Source: Neobacillus drentensis NBRC 102427 (GTDB lineage: Bacteria > Bacillota > Bacilli > Bacillales > Cytobacillaceae). From it: a stretch of DNA of 64,000 bases. The DNA lies in contig NZ_BCUX01000023.1 in the NCBI RefSeq assembly GCF_001591445.1, positions 1-64,000 of the forward strand, given 5' to 3'. The position numbers and the translations under genes are program-made. Below the pieces are notes generated by a model. It was not told the origin of the DNA, made no database searches, and worked only from the letters and a program-made list of their open reading frames with translations. Below are positions 35,394 to 43,473 of the stretch, in pieces (position 1 is the stretch's first letter; the number at the start of each line of letters is the position of its first letter).

Positions 35394-35546
35394 TTACTGA
35401 TTCTTTTTACGTTTCTTGTTATTCATTCTTTCTTTGGCAGTTAATTCTGGATCACTGGCCATTTCCTCATTAAAATTTGAACCTTTTCCTTGCCCTTTGG
35501 CTGCATTCATCCCTGGAATTACATGATTAGACTTTCGTTTCACCAT
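35394..35546 (-). CDS. sspO: Acid-soluble spore protein O
   Basis: This 50-aa minor SASP begins [20 protein letters not shown] and ends [11 protein letters not shown], matching SspO (former CotK). AGGAGGTGAT lies 6 bases before ATG 35546. Forespore expression under sigma G is known for the B. subtilis gene. It lies divergent from citB, as in B. subtilis. Confidence 0.95.
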   Translation of the reverse strand: MVKRKSNHVIPGMNAAKGQGKGSNFNEEMASDPELTAKERMNNKKRKKNQ

Positions 35547-35710
35547 TCTAATCACCTCCTACACTTTTACTATTTCCACCATAGCAAAAAAAATGACAAG
35601 GAAAAGGTTTTTTGAGATAATAAACAATGAAAAGATGGTTTTCCCATGTCTATAATTACATAAGCACAATTAACGTTTTTTGAATTTTCAGAACAAAATA
35701 CATAAAAGAC

Positions 35711-35777
35711 ATAAGTGAAACTTATCAATCACAATAACTTTCTTGTTATTTACTTATGTAATCGCTTGTATTAAGAT
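35711..35777 (+). promoter_or_regulatory. citB control region with CcpC boxes
   Basis: ATAA-N7-TTAT (35711-35725) is an exact CcpC box I. A half-site TTAT lies at 35754-35757. With -35 TTTACT (35749-35754) and -10 TAAGAT (35772-35777) the start is near 35784, which puts the two sites at about -66 and -27, the same spacing as B. subtilis citB. An imperfect cre (35756-35770) overlaps the promoter. The rest of the 320-bp gap shows nothing else. Confidence 0.7.
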
Positions 35778-35866
35778 TAGAATTGTGAGAAAAGTTAAAC
35801 TGGATGGGAAAATTCAAACTTTTCAACTTTTCGTTAATTTATGACGAATTTAAGGGGGTTTTTTTC

Positions 35867-38575
35867 ATGGTAAAAAACGATGTATTTAACGCACGGACTT
35901 CCTTTGAAGTGAACGGTAAAAGTTATAACTATTACCGCTTAAGTGCACTTGAAGAGGCAGGAATTGGGAACGTTTCTAACTTGCCTTACTCTGTAAAAGT
36001 ACTACTTGAATCTGTACTACGCCAATTAGATGGCCGCGCGATTTCAAAAGAGCATGTTGAAAACTTAGCAAAATGGGGCACTAATGAGCTAAAAGAAGTG
36101 GACGTTCCATTTAAGCCGGCTCGTGTTATCCTTCAAGACTTTACGGGTGTACCCGCAGTTGTTGACCTTGCTTCTTTAAGAAAAGCAATGGCAGACCTTG
36201 GCGGAGATCCTGACAAAATCAATCCTGAAAAAACAGTTGATCTTGTAATCGACCACTCCGTACAGGTTGATGCCTATGGTGCAGCTGATTCCTTAAAAAT
36301 TAACATGGATTATGAATTCGAACGTAATGCTGAGCGTTACCAATTCTTAAGCTGGGCGCAAAAATCATTTAATAACTATCGTGCTGTACCACCTGCAACT
36401 GGTATCGTACACCAAGTAAACCTTGAATACTTGGCAGATGTTGTCCACGTTGCTCAAAACGTTGACGGTGAATTAGAAGCATATCCTGATACATTGGTTG
36501 GTACAGACTCACATACAACTATGATCAACGGACTTGGTGTTCTTGGCTGGGGCGTGGGCGGAATTGAAGCTGAAGCAGGAATGTTAGGTCAGCCTTCATA
36601 TTTCCCAGTACCAGAAGTTGTCGGTGTTAAATTAACAGGCGAGCTTCCAAACGGTGCAACCGCGACTGACCTTGCATTAAAAGTAACTCAAGTTCTTCGC
36701 AGCCATGGGGTTGTTGGGAAATTTGTTGAGTTCTTCGGACCAGGGGTTTCTGTACTACCACTTGCAGACCGTGCAACGATTGCAAACATGGCACCTGAAT
36801 ACGGAGCAACTTGTGGATTCTTCCCAATTGATGATGAATCACTCGCTTACATGCGCTTAACAGGTCGTGAAGAAGAGCATATCAATGTAGTTGAACAGTA
36901 CTGCAAAGCAAACGGATTGTTCTTCGACCCAGCTATCGAGCCAGTTTATACGGATGTAGTTGAAATCGATCTTTCAGTTATTGAAGCGAATCTATCAGGT
37001 CCTAAGCGTCCTCAAGATTTAATTCCACTTTCAAAAATGAAAGAAGAATTCGTGAAAGCTGTTTCGGCTCCACAAGGAAACCAAGGCTTCGGCTTACAAG
37101 CAGATGAGCTTGATAAATCAGCTGAAGTGAAATTCAACAACGGTGACGAAACAACGATCAAAACAGGTGCAGTTGCGATTGCTTCGATTACAAGCTGTAC
37201 AAATACATCTAACCCTTATGTACTAGTAGGTGCTGGGCTTGTTGCGAAGAAAGCCGTTGAATTAGGAATGGAAGTTCCAAAATTCGTGAAAACTTCTTTA
37301 GCTCCGGGATCTAAAGTTGTAACAGGATATCTTCGTGATTCAGGGTTACTTCCTTACCTAGAGCAAATTGGCTTCAACCTTGTTGGTTACGGCTGTACAA
37401 CATGTATCGGTAACTCCGGTCCATTAAAAGAAGAAATTGAAAAAACAATCGCTGAAAACGATCTTTTAGTTACATCCGTACTTTCAGGTAACCGTAACTT
37501 CGAAGGACGTATTCACCCGCTTGTTAAAGCAAACTACCTTGCATCACCACCATTAGTTGTCGCTTACGCTCTTGCTGGGACTGTAAACATTGACTTTGCT
37601 AAAGAAGCAATTGGTAAAGATAAAGATGGAAATGATGTATTCTTCCAAGATATCTGGCCATCAACTGCTGAAGTAAATGATGTTGTTAAACGCACGGTAA
37701 CTCCTGAACTATTCCGCCGGGAATATGCGAACGTATTCGGTGACAACGAGCGTTGGAATGAAATCAAAACAAGCAATGAGCCTTTATATACTTTTGATGA
37801 GGATTCAACTTACATCGCAAACCCGCCTTTCTTTGAAGGCTTATCTCCAGAACCAGGTACAGTTGAACCACTAGCAGGTCTTCGTGTAGTTGGTAAATTC
37901 GGTGATTCTGTAACAACTGATCATATTTCACCTGCAGGAGCAATTGGCAAAAATACTCCAGCTGGTAAATATCTGCTAGAAAAAGGCGTGGCAATCCGCG
38001 ACTTTAACTCTTACGGATCTCGTCGTGGTAACCATGAAGTAATGATGCGTGGAACATTTGCCAACATCCGTATTCGTAACCAAATCGCACCAGGTACAGA
38101 AGGCGGAGTAACGACTTACTGGCCAACTGGCGAAGTTACATCCATTTACGATGCTTGCATGAAGTATAAAGAAAACGGCACTGGCTTAATTGTCCTTGCT
38201 GGTAAAGATTACGGAATGGGCTCTTCACGTGACTGGGCTGCTAAAGGAACAAACCTTTTAGGCATTAAAACAGTTCTTGCTGAAAGCTTTGAACGAATTC
38301 ACCGTTCAAACCTTGTGTTAATGGGCGTGCTGCCACTTCAATTTAAAGAGGGCGAAAGCGCTGAAACACTTGGTTTAACAGGAAAAGAAACAATTGATGT
38401 TCAAGTGGATGAAAACGTAAGACCACGTGACCTTCTTAAAGTAACGGCAACTGACGAAGCTGGCAACAAGAAGGAATTTGAAGTTCTTGTTCGTTTTGAC
38501 TCTGAAGTTGAAATTGATTACTACCGTCACGGCGGAATTCTTCCAATGGTTCTTCGTGAAAAATTACAAGCTTAA
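35867..38575 (+). CDS. acnA: Aconitate hydratase (aconitase)
   Basis: Isomerises citrate and isocitrate in the TCA cycle through a 4Fe-4S cluster. The apo-form can bind RNA in Bacillus. The 902-aa product has the cluster cysteines in SCTNTSNP (about 450-457) and [12 protein letters not shown] (about 518-529), and the swivel domain with [13 protein letters not shown] and [13 protein letters not shown] start at ATG 35867 because TAAGGGGG lies 8 bases upstream; the 21 codons before it have no site. B. subtilis calls the gene citB. Confidence 0.97.
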   Translation: MVKNDVFNARTSFEVNGKSYNYYRLSALEEAGIGNVSNLPYSVKVLLESVLRQLDGRAISKEHVENLAKWGTNELKEVDVPFKPARVILQDFTGVPAVVDLASLRKAMADLGGDPDKINPEKTVDLVIDHSVQVDAYGAADSLKINMDYEFERNAERYQFLSWAQKSFNNYRAVPPATGIVHQVNLEYLADVVHVAQNVDGELEAYPDTLVGTDSHTTMINGLGVLGWGVGGIEAEAGMLGQPSYFPVPEVVGVKLTGELPNGATATDLALKVTQVLRSHGVVGKFVEFFGPGVSVLPLADRATIANMAPEYGATCGFFPIDDESLAYMRLTGREEEHINVVEQYCKANGLFFDPAIEPVYTDVVEIDLSVIEANLSGPKRPQDLIPLSKMKEEFVKAVSAPQGNQGFGLQADELDKSAEVKFNNGDETTIKTGAVAIASITSCTNTSNPYVLVGAGLVAKKAVELGMEVPKFVKTSLAPGSKVVTGYLRDSGLLPYLEQIGFNLVGYGCTTCIGNSGPLKEEIEKTIAENDLLVTSVLSGNRNFEGRIHPLVKANYLASPPLVVAYALAGTVNIDFAKEAIGKDKDGNDVFFQDIWPSTAEVNDVVKRTVTPELFRREYANVFGDNERWNEIKTSNEPLYTFDEDSTYIANPPFFEGLSPEPGTVEPLAGLRVVGKFGDSVTTDHISPAGAIGKNTPAGKYLLEKGVAIRDFNSYGSRRGNHEVMMRGTFANIRIRNQIAPGTEGGVTTYWPTGEVTSIYDACMKYKENGTGLIVLAGKDYGMGSSRDWAAKGTNLLGIKTVLAESFERIHRSNLVLMGVLPLQFKEGESAETLGLTGKETIDVQVDENVRPRDLLKVTATDEAGNKKEFEVLVRFDSEVEIDYYRHGGILPMVLREKLQA

Positions 38576-38583
38576 TAGTGAAG

Positions 38584-38615
38584 AACACCATGCCAGCTGG
38601 CATGGTGTTTTTTTT
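38584..38615 (+). terminator. Terminator of acnA
   Basis: AACACCATGCCAG/CTGGCATGGTGTT (38584-38609) is a perfect 26-base palindrome followed by eight T. Confidence 0.92.
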
Positions 38616-38691
38616 GCGTAGGAGCATTTGACAAATCAACTGATTCTCTCATAAAATAATACTATTAAACGAAAAGGAATGGTAAAGAGGC

Positions 38692-38874
38692 ATGAAGTTA
38701 TAATCTTATTTTTCAGACATGATTCGTATAAAGAAAAATGTTGAACCTGAAGAATAGGATTAATCTGTCCTTTTTTATGTCCTAATCGTATAAATGCGAA
38801 CACACTAAAACCTTTACAGGTTTTTTTGTTGTGCCACTAAACGATAATATGACATAAATCTCTCTTCAGGTTCA
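38692..38874 (+). promoter_or_regulatory. Attenuator-type leader of the ABC-F gene
   Basis: The leader contains two tiny reading frames (ATG 38692-38703, MKL; ATG 38719-38757, MIRIKKNVEPEE), a weak AGGA/TCCT hairpin with TTTTTT (38756-38776), a hairpin AAAACCT/AGGTTTT with seven T (38807-38828), and a perfect 12-bp inverted repeat TGAACCTGAAGA (38742-38753) with TCTTCAGGTTCA (38863-38874). The last arm abuts the ABC-F ribosome binding site. Mutually exclusive pairings suggest antibiotic-induced attenuation. Confidence 0.6.
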
Positions 38875-38892
38875 TTTGAAGGGAGTTTTTTT

Positions 38893-40608
38893 ATGCATAC
38901 AAAACAACGGACAATCATAAAAGTAATCGGCTTAGAAAAAAGTTTTCATTTAAGGAAGGTATTGGACAATATCCAATTTGAGATAAAGAATGGGGAACGA
39001 ATTGGCCTTGTCGGATACAATGGCACCGGAAAGACAACACTGGCCAATATCCTTATTGGTAAAGTCACTCCCGATAAAGGTGTCATTGAAAAATCAACCG
39101 ACTTAACGATTGGTTTCTTATCACAATCGATTGATTATGAAATCAGTGATTTTCATCAGTCATTAGCGGGAAGCAAATCAAAAGGAATATTCCAGCATGC
39201 TAGTGAGTTAGGTCTTCATAAGGTCTTCGATTGGGAGGAAGACCGTCTCAACCATTTAAGTGGAGGAGAGAAGTTAAAACTGGCACTATCAATGGTGTGG
39301 GCAACTAAACCTGATTTATTAATTTTAGACGAACCGACAAACCATTTAGATTTTCATGGGATTGAGTGGCTAGTAACCGAACTGGAAAAATTCCAAGGCC
39401 CTGTCTTAATTATCTCTCATGACCGTCATTTTTTAGATAAAACAGTTAAACGTGTGTTCGAATTAGAACATGGGAAGCTTCACTTCTACAATGGAAACTA
39501 TAGTGACTATCGTAAAGAAAAACAGCATCGGGTGGAAAATCAGCAGCATCAGTATAGTGTCCAGCAGCGCCAAATTGAGATGGTTGAGTTACAAATGGAG
39601 CAATTAAAGTCTTGGTCAGAAAAGGGACATCGGAATTCCACAAAACAAGGCAGGGATTTTGGTCCAAAAGAGTATCACCGCGCCAAGGCAAAAAAGCGGG
39701 ACAATCAAGTGAAATCAAAAATGAAACGGCTCCAAAATGAGCTTGAAAAAAATAAGCTTGAAAAACCGGCAGAGGAAGTACAAATAAGGTTTCAGTTTGA
39801 CACGCAAGGGAAGAGAGGTAAACGGATAATTGAAGCCAAGCGCCTAAAGAAATCGTATAAGGATAGGACCCTTTTTTATAACGCTAACTTTTATATTAAT
39901 CACGGTGAGCGAGTGGGTCTCTTAGGGGGAAACGGCTGTGGGAAAACGACTTTAATCAAAATGATTGTAGATCAAGAGTCATATACTGAGGGCGACTTAT
40001 GGAGGAGCGACTCGATAAAAATTGCCTTTTTAAGTCAGGACGTAGATGATTTACCGTCAGATAAAACCTCCATCGAGGCACTAGGGTTCACAGATCGAGA
40101 GAGTGTTCTTAAAGCGAGAACCCTTTTGGCCAACTTAGGCTTAAAGGAAGCGTTAATCAATAAACCAATCGGAACGTTAAGTTTGGGGGAACGCACAAGA
40201 GTAAAGCTGGTTGACATTTTAATGAAAGAATACGATGTTCTTATCCTAGACGAACCCACTAACCATTTGGATTTGCCGAGCCGGGAGCAGCTTGAAAATA
40301 CGCTTTCGGAGTTTACCGGTACGATTATTACGGTTTCCCATGACTATTATTTTCTGAATAAACTTTGTGAACGGCTTTTGGTATTTGAAAACCAGCAAAT
40401 TCAACGATTTGAGATGAAACCCGAGGAGTATTTTAATAAAGACGTAAAGAAAGAAGTGAACCATGAAGAAGCATTATTAATAATTGAAAACAAAATTGCC
40501 ATGATATTGGGGGAACTATCAATAATTGATCAAAAAGATCCAAAATATCGTGTTTTAGATCAAGAATATAAAGAACTCCTTAAGCAAAAAAAAGAGCTTA
40601 TTGGATAA
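38893..40608 (+). CDS. ABC-F ribosomal protection protein (Vga/Lsa/VmlR-like)
   Basis: The 571-aa protein has two ABC ATPase domains and no membrane part. Domain 1: Walker A GYNGTGKTT (about 37-45), signature LSGGEKLKL, Walker B LLILDEPTNHLD. Domain 2: GGNGCGKTT (about 350-358), signature LSLGERTRV, VLILDEPTNHLD. Between them is a long charged linker (about 200-300), the antibiotic-resistance domain that reaches the peptidyl transferase centre. Such proteins dislodge lincosamide, streptogramin A or pleuromutilin drugs. The regulated-looking leader supports a resistance rather than a housekeeping role. The exact drug spectrum cannot be read. Confidence 0.85.
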   Translation: MHTKQRTIIKVIGLEKSFHLRKVLDNIQFEIKNGERIGLVGYNGTGKTTLANILIGKVTPDKGVIEKSTDLTIGFLSQSIDYEISDFHQSLAGSKSKGIFQHASELGLHKVFDWEEDRLNHLSGGEKLKLALSMVWATKPDLLILDEPTNHLDFHGIEWLVTELEKFQGPVLIISHDRHFLDKTVKRVFELEHGKLHFYNGNYSDYRKEKQHRVENQQHQYSVQQRQIEMVELQMEQLKSWSEKGHRNSTKQGRDFGPKEYHRAKAKKRDNQVKSKMKRLQNELEKNKLEKPAEEVQIRFQFDTQGKRGKRIIEAKRLKKSYKDRTLFYNANFYINHGERVGLLGGNGCGKTTLIKMIVDQESYTEGDLWRSDSIKIAFLSQDVDDLPSDKTSIEALGFTDRESVLKARTLLANLGLKEALINKPIGTLSLGERTRVKLVDILMKEYDVLILDEPTNHLDLPSREQLENTLSEFTGTIITVSHDYYFLNKLCERLLVFENQQIQRFEMKPEEYFNKDVKKEVNHEEALLIIENKIAMILGELSIIDQKDPKYRVLDQEYKELLKQKKELIG

Positions 40609-40613
40609 ATTCA

Positions 40614-40650
40614 CAAGAGAGCAGATATATCAGCTCTCTTGCCTTGTTTT
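40614..40650. terminator. Terminator between convergent genes
   Basis: CAAGAGAGC/GCTCTCTTG (40614-40622 with 40633-40641), with inner AGATATATCA partly self-pairing, then CCTTGTTTTTTAG. Confidence 0.8.
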
Positions 40651-40654
40651 TTAG

Positions 40655-41692
40655 TTAGTTTTTACCTAATAAGGTTAGCAGCTCCTTTTCTCTTTCTGTC
40701 CGCATCCCGGATTTCCAATCGTAATCAGTCAGGTGTCGTGTCTGTTCCCATTCATGGATGTCAGTTAGGCTTTCCTTTAGCGATCTAAAAGATAATCCAC
40801 TATTGATCGCTTTATCAATATTGATCGAGAAAGCCCCTTTCCAAGGCTCTTTCGTTTCTTGAGATAGAGGATAATTCTCCGGAACCCAGAGAGGCATTTC
40901 CGTCCACGGTGCCACTTGTTTATCCAAAAGGAATTTCTCATCTGCCCAAACCACTTCTGCATTTGAACCAGTCACATCGATACATGAATCAACAAACTCT
41001 TTTATCGTAAGCGGGTAATTAGGGCCCGTCGCATTGAAGGTACCTATGGTATCCTTTTCTTCCATATCAAGGATCCAATTCGCAAGGTCTTTATTGTCAA
41101 TAACCTGGACACGACGATTAGGGTTTCCAGGGGCTAACACCTTACCGCCTTTTGCGATTCTATGGATCCAATAGGGAACACGATCAGTATAATCATTCGG
41201 GCCGATTAACTGACCTGCACGCACGTTTAACACTCGTCCAGGCATATTTTTTTCAGCAATCTGCTCACATAACGCTTTAAAATGTCCATAATATTCATAT
41301 ACAGGGCCGTCCGAATCCATAGAAAGTTTATTGGCTTCCTCGATTGTCATTTCTAAGACAGGGTAGTTTTCATCCAAATTTTCTTGAACCCAGTCTTGGT
41401 ACACAGAAATACTCGAGATAAATGTATAATGTTTTACTCGATCTTTCAATAAGTTGGTTGTATTCTGGACCGTATATGGAATAAATCCACTCGTATCCAA
41501 AACAGCATCCCAGTCACGATTTTGAAGCGCTTTCAAATTACCGAACCGATTCCCGGTGAGGACTTCAACGTCCTTTATTCCCGGATTTTGAATCCCTCGA
41601 TTAAAAATGGTCACTTCATGATTTCGCCTCAAAGCCTCTTCTACAAATGTTCTCCCTAAAAAGCGACTTCCACCTAAAACAAGAATCTTCAA
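40655..41692 (-). CDS. NAD-dependent epimerase/dehydratase-like atypical SDR
   Basis: The 345-aa protein has an N-terminal Rossmann motif LGGSRFLGR (about 5-13). It continues as an extended/atypical SDR with DAVLDTSGF and ISSISVYQDW, then an EYYGHFKALCE segment where the canonical YxxxK reads YGHFK. Relatives include isoflavone-reductase-like and plant CSP41-type proteins. The substrate is unknown. The start is TTG 41692 with GGAGGGG 6 bases upstream. It is monocistronic, between the ABC-F gene and yneN. Confidence 0.75.
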   Translation of the reverse strand: MKILVLGGSRFLGRTFVEEALRRNHEVTIFNRGIQNPGIKDVEVLTGNRFGNLKALQNRDWDAVLDTSGFIPYTVQNTTNLLKDRVKHYTFISSISVYQDWVQENLDENYPVLEMTIEEANKLSMDSDGPVYEYYGHFKALCEQIAEKNMPGRVLNVRAGQLIGPNDYTDRVPYWIHRIAKGGKVLAPGNPNRRVQVIDNKDLANWILDMEEKDTIGTFNATGPNYPLTIKEFVDSCIDVTGSNAEVVWADEKFLLDKQVAPWTEMPLWVPENYPLSQETKEPWKGAFSINIDKAINSGLSFRSLKESLTDIHEWEQTRHLTDYDWKSGMRTEREKELLTLLGKN

Positions 41693-41871
41693 TAGAATCC
41701 CCTCCAGTCTTGCTTATATTTTAACAAATTTTCTAACAATTTAGTTGAAACATCGTTAAAAATAATATCCTCTTTAAATTGTCACAGTTTCGGCATATCC
41801 AAGTTTTGTTTCACCTAGGATTATAGTGTAAAATCGATGTAGCATAGTATGAAGTAAAGGAGGATTCGGGG

Positions 41872-42408
41872 ATGATTAAAAAAGTCATTGCAGCAGTAGT
41901 ATTAGTTACCTTACTTACAGTAGCGATTGTTCAGGCCATGGATAAAAAAACAGAAACTCCCGAAACTACAAATCAAACAACAGCCAGTCAAGATGGTCTC
42001 GCTATTGGAGCAAAGGCACCTGATTTTGAACTCAAAACATTAACAGGCGAGAAAATAAAGCTTTCTAATTTAAAAGGAAAAAAAGTGATGCTTAACTTTT
42101 GGGCAACTTGGTGTCCGCCTTGTAAAGCTGAAATGCCTGCTATGGAGCAATTTTCTAAACAAATGGATAAGGATATCGTTATTTTGGCGGTAAACATTGA
42201 TCCACAATTAGATGTCCAAGGGTTTGTTGATGAAAATAAAATTACTTTTCCAATCCCACTAGATGTCGATGATAAAGTGAATGAAACCTATCAAGTACTT
42301 TCCATTCCGACCACATATTTTATTGATAGTAAAGGGATTATCCAGAATAAATATATCGGTGGAATGAAACTTGAAGATATGAAGGATTACACAAAAAAAC
42401 TTAAGTGA
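41872..42408 (+). CDS. yneN: Thioredoxin-like membrane-anchored protein YneN
   Basis: The 178-aa protein has an N-terminal signal anchor (about 4-22), a Thr-rich linker, then a TlpA/ResA-type thioredoxin domain with GAKAPDFELKTLTGE (about 46-60) and the redox motif FWATWCPPCKAE (about 80-91). It acts outside the membrane in thiol exchange, as in ResA or StoA relatives. AAAGGAGG precedes the ATG. The position after citB matches B. subtilis yneN. Confidence 0.88.
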   Translation: MIKKVIAAVVLVTLLTVAIVQAMDKKTETPETTNQTTASQDGLAIGAKAPDFELKTLTGEKIKLSNLKGKKVMLNFWATWCPPCKAEMPAMEQFSKQMDKDIVILAVNIDPQLDVQGFVDENKITFPIPLDVDDKVNETYQVLSIPTTYFIDSKGIIQNKYIGGMKLEDMKDYTKKLK

Positions 42409-42411
42409 CCT

Positions 42412-42442
42412 AAGACATTGGATTGCTCCAGTGTCTTTTTCT
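42412..42442 (+). terminator. Terminator of yneN
   Basis: AAGACATTGG/CCAGTGTCTT (42412-42421 with 42428-42437, one wobble), then TTTCT. Confidence 0.82.
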
Positions 42443-42587
42443 ATGGAAAACGGGCGGAGCGCCGCATAAGTGAGTCAAATTAACAAGTCATAGTGAAAAT
42501 ACAAAGTTTCCGGGGATAAATGAAGTGTAACTTAACTCTGCTCACACCGCCTTTAAAGAATCCGCTTTTCTTTAAAATTTTCAAAAA

Positions 42588-42604
42588 GTTGTAATAATTG
42601 CAAC
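42588..42604 (+). promoter_or_regulatory. Fur/PerR-like palindrome upstream of the FbpB-like gene
   Basis: GTTGTAATAATTGCAAC is an 8-1-8 inverted repeat with one mismatch. It agrees with the PerR consensus TTATAATNATTATAA at 11 of 14 positions and less well with the Fur box. FbpB genes are Fur-regulated in B. subtilis, so control by an iron or peroxide regulator is likely. Confidence 0.45.
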
Positions 42605-42625
42605 CGTTTCCGGACATAATAACTG

Positions 42626-42667
42626 TTAGAATAGGAAATAAGGACTTTTAGAATAGGAAATAAGGAC
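42626..42667 (+). repeat. Tandem 20-bp duplication including the ribosome binding site
   Basis: TTAGAATAGGAAATAAGGAC occurs at 42626-42645 and again at 42648-42667. Only the second copy sits close enough to the start codon of the FbpB-like gene to act in translation. Confidence 0.9.
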
Positions 42668-42677
42668 GGTGATATGA

Positions 42678-42809
42678 ATGAGAAAACCTAGAAAACGCTC
42701 TTTTGCAGAGCTTGTATCTGAAAATAAATCACAACTTTTGAAAGATCGTGCTGCAATTGAAAAAATTGAACAGCGCTTAGAAGATAAACGTCTTGGTAAA
42801 GCTGAGTAA
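42678..42809 (+). CDS. FbpB-family small basic protein
   Basis: The 43-aa protein, below most length cut-offs, reads MRKPRKRSFAELVSENKSQL and continues with KIEQRLEDKRLGKAE. This is the FbpB family pattern of a basic start, then SFxELVxENKxxLLxD and a C-terminal IEqrLE. B. subtilis FbpB works with the sRNA FsrA in iron sparing. AAGGACGGTGAT precedes ATG 42678. An out-of-frame ATG four bases earlier stops at once. It is followed closely by sspN. Confidence 0.8.
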   Translation: MRKPRKRSFAELVSENKSQLLKDRAAIEKIEQRLEDKRLGKAE

Positions 42810-42877
42810 CTAAAAAAGATTTACCAATTATGTTTTCTTTCCATATGGACAAAATGTACATAAGGAGGGATCATGAC

Positions 42878-43021
42878 ATGGGTAATCCAAAAAAACACGC
42901 TAAACATTATAATCCTAGTCATCTAGGTACTCAACCACGAGGATTTAGTGGAAATAAGGGTAAGAAAATGAATGATACATCAGGGCAGCATGCCCAAGTA
43001 ATTCAAACAAAAGGTGAATAG
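42878..43021 (+). CDS. sspN: Acid-soluble spore protein N
   Basis: The 47-aa minor SASP reads MGNPKKHAKHYNPSHLGTQP and ends VIQTKGE, like B. subtilis SspN. I use ATG 42878 with AAGGAGGG 9 bases upstream; an open frame begins 16 codons earlier but has no site there. It is the first of the sspN-tlp pair, forespore-expressed in B. subtilis. Confidence 0.95.
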   Translation: MGNPKKHAKHYNPSHLGTQPRGFSGNKGKKMNDTSGQHAQVIQTKGE

Positions 43022-43032
43022 GAATGGATGAC

Positions 43033-43069
43033 AAGACTCAATAGGCGAAAGCCTGTGAGTCTTTTTTGT
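43033..43069 (+). terminator. Terminator between sspN and tlp
   Basis: AAGACTCAATAGGC-GAAA-GCCTGTGAGTCTT with one bulge and a GAAA tetraloop, then six T. The B. subtilis sspN-tlp operon has partial read-through here. Confidence 0.85.
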
Positions 43070-43150
43070 CATTAAAAAATTTTTTTAGGTTAATTTTTGA
43101 TGTCAGTAACAAACTATATCTGTACCAATTACAACATAGGAGGAATTACG

Positions 43151-43381
43151 ATGGCCTATAATAACAAACCGAATCCAGATGATCGCAGTGATAATGTTGA
43201 GAAGCTCCAAGCAATGATTCAAAATACGGAAAATAATATCGAAGCAGCGGAGGAATCATTAGCTTTAGCTGATAGTGACACCCAACGTCAGCAAATTGAA
43301 GCAAAGAATGAACGCCGTCGTGAAAGTATCGACTCCTTCCGTTCAGAAATTAAGGATGAGGCACACAACCAAGAAAGTTAA
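43151..43381 (+). CDS. tlp: Thioredoxin-like spore protein Tlp
   Basis: A 76-aa minor SASP with the conserved start [20 protein letters not shown] (about 6-25), a charged helical middle and [16 protein letters not shown] near the end. The family is named for weak thioredoxin similarity, but no CxxC is present. AGGAGG lies 8 bases before ATG 43151. It follows sspN as in B. subtilis. Confidence 0.95.
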   Translation: MAYNNKPNPDDRSDNVEKLQAMIQNTENNIEAAEESLALADSDTQRQQIEAKNERRRESIDSFRSEIKDEAHNQES

Positions 43382-43389
43382 TAAAGTGG

Positions 43390-43420
43390 AAGACCTGTTC
43401 ATTGTGGACAGGTCTTTTGT
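43390..43420 (+). terminator. Terminator of tlp
   Basis: AAGACCTGT/ACAGGTCTT (43390-43398 with 43408-43416), then TTGTTT. Confidence 0.85.
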
Positions 43421-43473
43421 TTAGGTATGGAGTCACTGTTATGGTAAGATAGAAAGGAAATTTTGAAGAAGAA

